Assembly (NCBI GenBank): GCA_947247005.1
Contig: OX365957.1
Coordinates: 12,806,817 to 12,870,816 of the forward strand
Reading direction: 5' to 3'
DNA from: Spisula solida
Taxonomy: Eukaryota; Mollusca; Bivalvia; Venerida; Mactridae
DNA: 64,000 nt
Shown here: positions 1-12,200 of the stretch, one piece after another
Layout: every line of letters starts with the position of its first letter
Position numbering within the stretch: the stretch's first letter is position 1
Notes under the pieces: model-generated
Told to the model about the DNA's origin: nothing
Databases searched by the model: none
The model's input: the letters and a program-made list of their open reading frames with translations, nothing else
Made by a program: the position numbers and the translations under genes

Positions 1-242
1 TATAATTAAAACTTGCAAGTTATACTGCGATACCTGGTTTTAGCTTGAACCAAAATTAGTGATAATCGATAACTGGTTTGGTCACAATTCAATAACTTTA
101 AAAGTACTTGCGTTATGGTAATGATTTTTTTACACATTATGTATTTCCAGTAACGGCATCAAATTCAATGAAAAAGTCATTTTCCGAAAATTGGCTCGAT
201 AACTGGTTCTTGCTCTAACCCCTCGATATATTCGATCAGCAG
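1..242 (+). other. Left-edge non-coding stretch, probably intron
   Basis: No exon with a compatible frame was found. A 12-13 base motif (cgataactggtt) occurs at about 66 and 197. The last 30 bases are pyrimidine-containing and end in CAG before 243, consistent with the 3' end of an intron. Confidence 0.4.
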
Positions 243-292
243 ATGTTCAAAACTCCAACTTGTTCAGGGAAAAGGAGAAGACGGAGCATTAG
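243..292 (+). CDS. Exon 1 (first visible): polybasic site
   Basis: Follows gatcagcag and ends AG before gtattt. It encodes MFKTPTCSGKRRRRSI plus a split codon (two bases) that joins the next exon in frame. KRRRRS is a plausible proprotein-convertase site. The Met is probably internal: no signal peptide follows it, and stops lie upstream in this frame. This is the least certain exon because it is short, but the phase match supports it. The 881-bp intron that follows (293-1173) shows nothing recognisable; the ORF at 590-832 is taken as chance. Confidence 0.5.
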
Positions 293-3200
293 GTATTTTT
301 GAATTGAATCAACATCATATATTCCATTGTGGCACTTAATTCAGTAGTTCATTAAACAACCAATTTTTGTTTTCTCAATTACAAAATTAATGTAGCATCT
401 GCGTAGTGAGAAGTTTCTCAAATCTACCTTCCACTTACATAATAATAAATAGTCAAATAATTATGATGTGATTTAAAGTCGAGTTCTTAAGTTCGAGTAA
501 TTCGAACAATGTTGATTTAGCATATATAAATGTACCTGCCTGAACATTATGTCCCAGAAGTTACCCATTCATTCTGAGACCAGAGTTATTTGATTTTTCA
601 TGACACAGAACCTCCTGTCCCATTGTTTTGTCATTTAAGAAAAATGAAAAACTCAAATATTGCAATTGCTGAATGTCTTGATGGTTACCTATGCATATTG
701 ATAGATTGTTTCAGTATTATTTTATTAACGATAGGTTGGTATAGTGTATATTTATTGTTTTGTTCTCATTCACCAGAGGTAGCTTTACATGTATCATGCA
801 TTGAAAAGAACCTTTACATAAATGTATTTTGATATTCAATGTAAATTCTGTATAATTGTGTTTAAATTATTTATCAATGATACAGTTACATGTACCTGTG
901 CACTTTACTAAGAGTCATAAGATAAATTGGCTATTGCTTTCTTAAAAACATTGACTTAGTCAACCAACAAAATGTGGTAGCTATTTAGTTGAGTTTGTAA
1001 GTATTTTAATTGTTGCCTCCTTCTGTGGACTTTATTTTCTCATCAAAGTCTGAGTAAAAGTAAATTAGAGCAGTTCTGTTCAAATGTGCAAAATGATAAT
1101 GTTTGACACCAATGGTTCTGGGACATGATTGTCTCTTTTTCCATGACGATTGTTAATTGTGTAATAATTTCAGAGAAATAATTTCGAATACCACAGACAC
1201 AGTTGCTAAAACCATTCAACAGCTAATAGATGCTGGAGCATCCAGTGCTGACATTCAAGAATATATAGAAAAAGTGAAAGCAGCTGACGTATGTATACAA
1301 TGTGTTTACGACGATACAAAATGTATGTGACAACTTTATAATACTTCCAGGCATTAAAACAGAACCAGTTACAATGCCTTTGTATGGAACACATTTATCT
1401 CACCATAGGGTCTTTATCTTTGAAGCAATGAATATTGTAGACCATGTCAACGTTTAGAAATCAATCTACTATAGTAAGAAGAGTGGTACACTATCTTAAA
1501 CGTATTCTTATAATTATGTACATGTATGGCATGTGCAACTGGTTTTAAACAATGAGACGTGGGCTCATTTTTTATCTCATGTGGTAGAAGGTCATCGCTA
1601 TGCTGCATCAATATAGCCGATGCATCCATATAACGTAGGTTTTCCGTCGAACTTTGTAATCCTACCTTTCATGCTTTATAGGCTAGGCTTGCGATACTGG
1701 ATTTGGGACGGCACCCATACAATGTAGGTGTTTTATACGTTGTATATACAATGTAGTATTGTCATAAACATATAAGGGCGACAGCCTAGAATGAAGGGGC
1801 TAAAATGTAGATCTATTCGATGATGCATATATTGTTGTTTTAGACGTATAAGACCGCCATCCATAATATGAAGGTGTCATATATATTGAATATAGTGTTG
1901 AATTAAACATGATAGGGCGGCATCCATATACTGTATGTGTTATAAATGATGCATACAGTTTGGTTATAGATATGTTAGTGTGGCATCCATAGAATGCAGG
2001 TGCAATATAATGTTGGATATAGTGTTTTAGAGACATGTCAGGTCGGCATCCATAGAATGTAGGTGTTTAATGTGTCATATTAATAGTGTTGAAATAGGTA
2101 TGTTAGGACGGCATTCATAGAATGTAGGTATATTCTATGTTGAATATAGTGTTGTTATAGACATATAAGGGCGGCATTCATTGACTGTAGCTTTATTCTA
2201 TATTTTATATTTTGTTGTAATAGACACGTTATGATGGTATCCATAGATTGAAGGTCCATTCTATGTCGTTTATAGTGATGTCATAGGCATGTTTGGGTGG
2301 CATCCATAGATTGTAGGTGTATTCAATGTTGTATATAGAGATGTTTTATATATTGGACGGCATCTATTGAATCTTTGTACAGTCTTTGTTGCATATAGTG
2401 TTGTAATAGACATGTTGGAGCGGCATCCGTAGAATGTAGGTATATACTATGTTGTATATAGTGTTGTTTTGTGTATGTTGGGCCGCATCCATATAATGTT
2501 CAAAGGTGTACTCTGTATTGTATTAAGTGTTTTCATAGGTATAGTTCGCCGGAGATAACTCTAGCCTTATCAATATACAAACAAAGTTAATTATAAACAC
2601 TCTCGGTCGAATGGCCGCCAGTTCAATGGGGATAACGTATAGAACGGAAGTGATACCCCTGACGGTTTTTCGAGTGTAAATTTCGTCGCTTCGGTAAGTA
2701 AATCTTGATTTTTCTTTGTTTTGTAAGACGCTTTCAATGAAATCATATAGCCCACCGTACCCGGCCCTATCAATACTTGCAGAACTAAGCCCATATTCCC
2801 TTCAAATACCTGTGATTAAGGAGAACATTCGATTCTAGTGCGGTTTTGGTTACTGCACCCCTGACGACCCGTCTACATTTTTTCCAATTTCTGCCGATTT
2901 GCATGGTGTGTTGCTGTTTTATGGGGCCAACTTCATTGTTTACCTTCTTCTATATATGCATTTGCAAAATTAGTTCGATGCAGTCAGGTTATGAGGCAGA
3001 ATAGACGAAAGAACCACTATGATACCCCTGACGGTTGCTGTCCCTCACTGATACCCCTGACGCCTCAAAATACTATAATGTTGTAATACCAGACGGTCGG
3101 CTCTGTACATGTTCAACCACTAAAAAATCAAGATTCTAATCAATACAGTTATTGCGTAAATACATGAAGAACTTGATAAACAATTCCAATAGACAAAAAC

Positions 3201-6200
3201 AGTTGCATACATAGATTTGGAATCGTACAGCAAGTCAAGTTGTGTGAGCTATAACAATTCATATTACAAATTATTATAAAGGAGTCCGTATAAATTTATT
3301 TATTAATCTTACATTTCGACGGCTCATTGTTGAATATTGGAACCACCGTAAATGAGTTGTTATTAAGCTGCTGTTTGCCTAGCGGGTGCCTTCAGTAACT
3401 ACTACTTAGGAAGCTCCACCAATCTAAACGAAATGCTTGTTCATAATAGGCAATATTTGACAAGCATTTTTATAAATTAATGGTGATATATCGTTGTTTC
3501 GCATCGAATTGTGTTTAGGAAATATAACTTATGTGAATATTCAGACTTAATAATTCAGATCACCTCACGATGTGACGCGGACATTATTTTATACACGCGT
3601 TCGTTTCAATTCAAATATGACATTGTATTACTTCATGACATGTACTTGTATTACCTTTCTTATTCTTCTTTCTTTGAACGCTTTACTTATTACTTACATT
3701 TCTATTTATTTACATCCAGTTCTTGTTTACTTTGACCAGTAACCACCCATCAAATTAAAGTCAAATGTGACTGACATGATGTAAATTATAGATGTAGTTT
3801 AACTTATACAGCATATTAATATATTGTGATCTGAGGTACTTTGTACTGCCCTGCATTCAACGAAGCATTATGTGAGGTGTGTTACGTACCTATGTCGTAC
3901 CTGCCCTGCGTTCAAGGAAAGTTACCTGTAAACATGTTAAAAATCAGGGGTTTTTGTCGCTATAATCCTTCGTTGTACGCTTCGTTTGCGGCAAACAATT
4001 TGAAAGTATAAGTCCCCGTTTTTTTCGTTCTCAGTTTTGAAGTATGTACGCATGCACGGGTTTTGCTATTCACATTCTTTTGTTTGCCTCTGTCCGCCAT
4101 TTTGTTTAATTACACCAAAACACGCACACCACCTCAGGATATGGTTATTGTTCAACGAATAACAGGTACGTACCAGGTAAAAACGTGTGTCACTTTTTTT
4201 CCTTGAACGCAGGGCTGTTATTCATTGAACGTTATGTTAAAAAAACCTGTTTGTCACGTGAGCGAAGTTTGGCTAACCATATCCGGAGGTGGTATACCTA
4301 AATTGGTAAATTTTAACAAAATGGCGGACAGAGGCAAACAAAAAATGGCAATAATGCAACACATGTATCCGTATATGTGTTTGTCGCAAACGAAGCGCAC
4401 AACCAAGGATTGTAACGACAAAACCCTGTGATTTTTAACATTTTTGCAGGTAACATTCCTTAAACGCAGGGATCTTTTGTTATGCTTGTTCAAGATATTA
4501 TTAATTGTGAATTACACAAGTTAATAACACTATTTAATGTTTGCTTATCGTTCGTGTAGTTATATAAGCGGAAACTCGCAGGCACTACTCGGTATCATTT
4601 CCGGGTCGCGGAAACTTGTGACAGTTCACTTAATAGCCATCGATCCAGGAACAAGCAATTCAGACGTTGCAGGTATCGATGCATGTCAGCAAACTCTTTA
4701 AATTGACATACCTTTCTATGTCTGAAGTATGCTTATTTACATGTGCGTTTGATTTGAAAGATCCACGCTGTGTTTGCTATAAACCGGTGTAGTTGTGAAC
4801 GTAATGTACATGTGTAGAATACCACCAAACTCCTGCCAGTAGCTCACTACCTTAGTCCTTACTTAAGTATAGAAGAAAATATAAATAAATCCGTAAACTA
4901 GTTCCTTGCGTACTTATAGTTCTAAATAGTAAATCGGCTTTCAAAAATCATGTTAACATTAAAAAATAAGTTCAGTTTATACTTCTTCACACCACATAGC
5001 CAATCAAAATGGGTCGCTTTCGATTTCTGTTGATATTTTTGCCAGTCTTTGTTTTGCCTGTGTCTGATTATATTATAACGTCTATTTTATCAATAAAACA
5101 ATGCGTAGGAACTTCTTTTAACGGTTTGTTCTACATTGGTAGAGAAGTGCCAGAATCATGAGTTCTTCATGTATTTATGTATTACAGAGCCGACCGTCTC
5201 GTATTACAACATTATAGTATTTTGAGGCGTCAGGGGTATCAGTGAGGGTGAGGGACAGCAACCGTCAGGGGTATCATAGTGGTTCTATCGTCTATTCTGC
5301 TTCATAACCTGACTGCATCGAACTAATTTTGCGAAATGCATACATAGAAATTCAATAAGGTAAACAACGAAGGTGGCCCCATAAAACAGCAACACACCAT
5401 GCAAATCGGCAGAAATTGGAAAAAATGTAGACGGGTCGTCAGGGGTGCAGTAACCAAAACCGCACTAGAATCGAATGTTCTCCATAATCACAGGCATTTA
5501 AAGGGAAAATGGGCTTGGGTCTGCAAGTATCGATAGGGCTGGTACGGTGGGCTATGTGATTTCATTGAAAGCGTCTTACAAAACAAAGAAAAATTAAGAT
5601 TTACTAACCGAAGCGACGAAATTTACACTCGAAAACCCGTCAGGGGTATCATTTCCGTTCTATACGTTATCTTCATTGAGTTATCAGTGTAGATTTAAAG
5701 AGTATATCATTAAACGTGTATACATGTATGCACCATTTTGAACAAAACTGAATATCGAAACTGCATCTAATTTTCATTTTTATTTGTAAACAAAGGCTAG
5801 TGTTATCTCCGGCGAACTATTTGTTAGGGCGGCATCCATTGAATGTAGGTGTATTGTAATGTTGGATATAGAGACATATGCTGTTAGAGACATATCAGGG
5901 CGGCATCAATAGAATGTATGTGTATCCTACGTTGTATATAGAGCTGTATTTTACATACAACGGCATATATAGAATGTAGGCATACTCTATATTATATATA
6001 TTGATGTTATAGGTATATAAGGGCGACATCTATATAGTGTAGGTGTATTCTATGTAGTATATAGTGGTGTTATAGGCATGAGAGGGTGCCATACATGGAA
6101 TGTCGATTTATTTTAATGGATGCCACCCTAACATGCATATAACAAAATTATATATCAAATAGAAAAAAACTTACATTCTATGAATGCCGCCCTAACAATA

Positions 6201-9200
6201 GTAGGAACTGTTAGAATCTAGTATTTGTAGTCTCAACGCATGCCACGTTAGCCGTGCCCCTCTGACAATTGTAGACGGGGTTACGAAAATTACCGTAATC
6301 TTCGTTACATGGATGACTCGGTTATATGGATGCCGATCAGCGATTACCTTTGGTAGTACCGGAAGGAGCGAAAGTATATACAGATTACGTATTGAGTGTC
6401 TATACAGATTTGAATCTTCCTAACCTTCTGTCTATACAGATTTGAATTATTATATATTTCCTAATATACACGCAAGTGTCTATACAGATTTGAACAAGTG
6501 TCTATACATATTTGGACATATGCGAGTGTCTATACACATTTGAATTTTCGGCAGTACAAATCTGTATAGACACGGGGTTCACATTTCTATAGAATTTCTC
6601 CTTTTCGTACAAAGTTTCTTTACAGGTTTGAACATCTGTCTATACAGATTTGAACCGTTCCAGAAATGTATTTGGTGTCTATACAGATTTTTTGCCTGGT
6701 GTCTATACACATTTGGTGCCTGGTGTCAATACAGATTCGGTGTCTGGTGTCTATACATATTTTGTGTCTGGTGTCTATACAGATTTCGTGTATTGAAGTT
6801 GTTTCTATACATATTTGCGAATTATAGCCACCAATTCTATACATACATCAGTTTATTCATGAGCATATATACGCTTAGAAAGTATTCAAATATGTACAGC
6901 AAAAATCGAGAATAATTCAAATATGTATAAATACCATTTTAAGTGTATAGATACTTGTAAAAGCAAATGCGTTCAAATCTGTATAGGCACTTCTCTATTG
7001 GCAGAACAACTAAAATCAATATATATGATAAAATCGACATCGAAAGCCCGAACGTAAATCGGAACGTATTTCTGACGAAACACGATACTTCAAAAGCCAA
7101 CAGATGCATGTACTTAAAACCTCATCATTGTTGCTAGACATTGTAACCTTCATATGTCCATGACTCTAAAAAGACATTGTCGGAACACATTATCTACAAT
7201 GGTAATATATTGGTCAGGCTTTTGTCCAGTATATACACAGTATACTTAGGAATGATACTAAAATCGCAATTTAAAAAAATATATCCGAATGAAACTTCGC
7301 TGGAGGTGAATACTTCTAGGGGATCAACCATTGTTTTATTAAAATCTATCAACGATACAATTTTATGGCTTACATGTACTACATGATGCATTCCAATTTG
7401 AACACCCCTCGTACGTGTCAAGCATGAATTATTGCAAATAATATTATGCTACGTTATGTGTCTATTCTTTGAAAACAAACCACGGTACATATGTTTATGC
7501 TAATAGCCAATGTATACTTTCACCTTCTTAACAAATGCATCCTATATTTTCTTGGAACGTTATTATTCGATATTACAGATTGATAAACGTGCAAAAAACT
7601 TTATTGTATCTGAGCTTGAAGATAATGACAAAGCATCTAGCTATTCGACAGTCTATAAGGCTCTAGGATTTAACAATCCACAAACACTGAGGCACAGTGG
7701 AGGTCACGGATCAATCGATGTCACTATCGAAGGAGGTATTGTTTTACTAAGATTATGTAAAAAATATGTGTGACATTCGTGTCGTGTGTGAAACTCGAAA
7801 GTTCGTGTTATGTTTTGCTCTATTCAATAAATTGTAATCTTAAAGTCTCCCAAATGAATACACGTTCATGTGCGTATATTAAGTAATGTAAAAAGTTCGG
7901 CCAGGGAAGGAAATTCGATCGATTTTTATTGTGATTTATCACATATCAGATGTCTACGCCATTTATATCTTGTTTGTTGTATATATAAGGGAAGCGTTTT
8001 GTAAATAACGAAATGAACATGTAGTGTATATCTATTTGTTATTGATATTTTAAGGGGATCAAATATTCGCAATGTTTGATGCTGTTGATGATTTGGTTGG
8101 TAGAGCAGATTCATTGTTTGTTGTTGGAAAAGGACTTTCTAAAGAGGGGGCACGACTTTTAGGTAATCAACTGGCTAATATGACAATTGGCGATCTGGAA
8201 GCTATGCTGCAGAAGAACAAAGTTGATCCATTGCTGATCAAAGAACTTGTGACAAATTTCATAGACCTTGCTCGATGCCTGGTGAGTAACCTGTACGCTA
8301 CACCGTCTCTCCATTTTGTGTTTCTGTGTCTTTATTCATTGTATAATTTTTATCTTGAAAACTTTGTATCAAAAATGTGTTGCTTTAGACTTACGCGCAG
8401 CTCGGATTTCGTTTTCACCTTCACAACTACAATGGAACGTAAACATTTGATCTGCATATACAATTCGAATTGAAGTTTGAATTATAATCACTGACAAGAG
8501 TTGGTCAACGTGGTAGCATATGCGTCTCATTTATAATCGAGATGTCTAGATTTGATTTATCAGTTTTCAACCTTCAATCTTTTAAATATATTAGCGAAAT
8601 TGAGTTTGTTGCTTGGAACCTATTGTTTAATGACTGTATTATGCACATCATTAAATACCCAGACTTGCTATTCGATATACAAATGTAACAGCTAAACGCA
8701 CCTCTGCAGCACTGGACATGCCTGTATCTAATGTATTTCTCTCCCTTCAGGGGCTTTCTCTCAGTCTGCCCCTCTGATTAGATCATGCTGTATCTGCACT
8801 TTTCGAGGATAAATTTGGTATATCAATACATTTTAATATATTATTAGTTTGCAGAAGTATTGGAGAAGTTTTCATCGCCTGAGTTTCTGAAAAATGCATT
8901 TAAATCATTTGACATTACCTTGAAAGGAACATATTCATTTCCAAGAAAGAATGTACAACTGTTTAAGCCTTTAAGATACGGCATACCCATTGGAGGGATC
9001 ATTGAAGTTGTTTTTGGTAAGCACCTATTTATATTTCAGGGGAGGTATTCACAAAGCACCTTTGTAAAGGGTAATCTTATAAAGTCCGTAACATCTTTAG
9101 TTTTTATCACGTTTTACATATTTTAGATGCATTATATAAATATCTACAATGATCACTATGAAAACATAGATAAGATATTTGTGGGGACATTTGACTAATG

Positions 9201-12200
9201 GAAATACTAAAATCTTAATCTGGTCTCAAAATTATGTTTGTTTCTATTTCAGAATTCGGAAGTAGTGCTTTTTATGGACTGGAGATTGAATTCGGAGGTA
9301 AACTCATTAGTATGGTTGCATTTGCTACTGCTACACCCTATGGAGGAGCATCTGCGTTTGGTTCAGTTGCTGTAGGTCGCATCTTGTACGCCAAGTTGCT
9401 TTTAGAAGGTGAAATTCTGAACACTAAATTTCCAACATCTGCTGAAATAGGCTTCAGTAAATTTCCACTTGATGTCTCGTAAGTACACCCTTCGTATATA
9501 AATCGTACTATATATCAGTATATATAACATTTGTAAGTCGTTGTGGTTATAAACAATGTCCAGTAATAGGAGGTTATTATTGTTTGTTATGTGGTCACTG
9601 TACGGACGTCTGACACTGATACAGAGTATCTTGCAAGTGTCGTCCGAACCTCCGAACACCGAACCACCTCCTTGCGAGTTCAACATTCCTTGCTAATGAT
9701 GTCCTTATGAATATCACACGGTTACATTGTAGCTTTGACAAAGCACTACTACTGTACAGACACCGTAAAGATTCTGCAATATGTGGATTCAGCCATGTGG
9801 ATTAAGAGTTGTAGAAATGGTACGGACATCGTACATGATTTGGGAGCCAGGCCTTAGAAGGGTTTAGCGGTTGCATGTAGAATGTTTCGAACCGTGTCGT
9901 TTACTTCATTTTAAAGAGAAACAATGTCAACCCTTATTCCATATACTTATTTCAGGCTCAGAATGGATCTAGAATTAATTCCAGTGAAGCTTACATTATT
10001 TGCCATGGTTACACTTGAAATTGATTTGGGATTTACAACGTTCCGAAAGACTCTGTTTAAGAGAAATCTTTGGAGCTACCAAGCGCCCACAATTTTTAAA
10101 ACAGTAGTTGACGTGTCTACTAAGGAACCTGATGATTCACCACCAGATATAACTGCAGAGGTAACGCAACCTGAGGTAAGAACGCTTTAGATGACAACGA
10201 TATATCCAAGTATTTAAATCAAAGCGCTAAAAGCCATAGAGTTGTTCGAGTGAATGCATGCAGAGGAAAAATAAATTAAAGATGTAGCTGCATTTTTCAT
10301 GATCTTATTTTTTCTTATGATTTAATAGTATATTTTATTACTAGCGAAGACTATTTAATTTTACATAACTGAATGCCTTGATGTATAGATACCAAATTTG
10401 TATATTCTGCTCTTTCCATAACAAGAAAGGTTAAACTCTGTATTGTACAAGAACTGAGCCGTGAATGCAGTTTAATCATATGCTCTAAATACTAGGTGAA
10501 TGGGCCACCGTATATTTATAACTGAAAAACGGATTACAAACAGTATTAGTGAACCGTAATCAGATCTTCTCTTTATCAATGACCGGAAGGTATTACATCG
10601 GAGGGGTTTTTCTTATACAACAGACGCTGTTCTCGATGGTCTCGATAATCAGATTGTGTAAGCTTGAAAGTTCAAATAGTTCCGCTTTCTTTGGTATATA
10701 GACTATTACATTGGTTCAAGACCGATGTGATCCGCATGCTGGAATTGATTAACCATAGTTTGCAGACCGGTTAACATCGGCAGAAGTTATGCAACTGACC
10801 GGTTTACTTTAGCTTAGGTTGCGCCGACTAGCGGCGGCGTAGGAGGAAAAGTATTTTCATCAACTAAACTAGGAGCGATTTCTGAAACGTGTGTATAAAT
10901 ACGAAACAGGTACAAAATATGAATTCGGACAGGGAAGACAGTTTTAAAGAATACAGAGCACGAAAGTCACATAAAGAACACACATAATTATTACAAATAC
11001 AAGTACCAAGGACAAACATAACAATGACGAAGAAAATCGTATGAAACCGAATAGGTACAACGTCATACTTGCATGTGCCAATTAGGCTCAACAAAAGAAT
11101 AAGCGAGCATTACAACACTATATGTTATTCTTCGGCAGCTGTATTCAGTATTTTAAGGATGTTGGGACGGTTTGGATTCCTCAGTAAAATTGTGTTCAAA
11201 TTTTGCCAAGAAGTACAGAAATATTTTCTGACACGAAAAATGATTGAAAAACACTATGTCGCAGAACTCGTTTTTCAAGTAATCGGCCCTGTTTGAAGTG
11301 CGTATGAATTATTTTTATAATTCCAATGAAATTGGTTAATTGGCAGTGGTGTTCAAATTTGACATTTTTATTTGATGTCTGCGATCTAAATGATAAAATA
11401 TTGTTCAATATACATGTATGTACCTGTACATGTGTCTCGGAAGAGAGTGAGTCCAAAAATCCCTTATGCAGTTTCAGGGATATACCATGTATAGTGATCC
11501 TTAAACATTTTTAATTGTTTCAACCCCTGCAATTGGGACTTGTAGCAGTTTAGTTTCATTTTCCTGTTCCTTATTGTGCCTTTAATGTTTGTATGTTTCT
11601 GTGAGTCCTGCCCTCCCTGTCCGACTTTTTTTATAATATATACTTTGTCTATGAGATTTAAAAGTGATACAACTGTAATTAAATCATATGTTCTGTAGGG
11701 AGGCATTTCTGGTTGTGAAGTACAGCAGCTTGTGAACCGCGACTACACAGATCCTGCCTTTCAACTGTCAACAGAAGCCGAAGACGATAAATCGAACGTG
11801 AAGTTTTTTATTGATGTTGGAACAATACCGGGTTCGAGTAATGCCCTCCGTAACTATCAACTTGGTGGTGCTGCAACAGTTCTTGCCACGGTATTTATAT
11901 CTTGTACATGCTTCATTCTATACGAACATGAAATGGCAAATATTTGGCAAATCATTGTTTTTGCAAAAAGCCTCAACTCCAACACTGTTTATGAAATGGC
12001 GAAAAATCGTAATCATTCTGTAACTCTAATCCGTGCGATTGTTTGTCCACTGGCTATTCATCAGTCAATGGCAAATCCATGTGCCAAACATAAGTATGCT
12101 GTCTAAAGTGACATGAGGCATAACACTCCATATCAAAAGGCGATACATCAAAATGTACCAACGATGAAAATGTCTACTTCATATACACCGTGGATTCAAC

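Noticed and set aside
243..260. ATG at 243 as the true start of translation
   Set aside because: No signal peptide follows, a splice acceptor directly precedes it, and the sequence fits an internal basic segment.
6620..6915. ORFs on both strands with a repeated CIDTRH- or WCLYRF-like peptide
   Set aside because: Direct translation of the 24-bp tandem repeat, which is a multiple of three and so stays open in any frame without a stop.
6395..6995. CRISPR-like array
   Set aside because: Spacing is irregular outside the 24-bp core, copies occur in both orientations, and the window is clearly eukaryotic.
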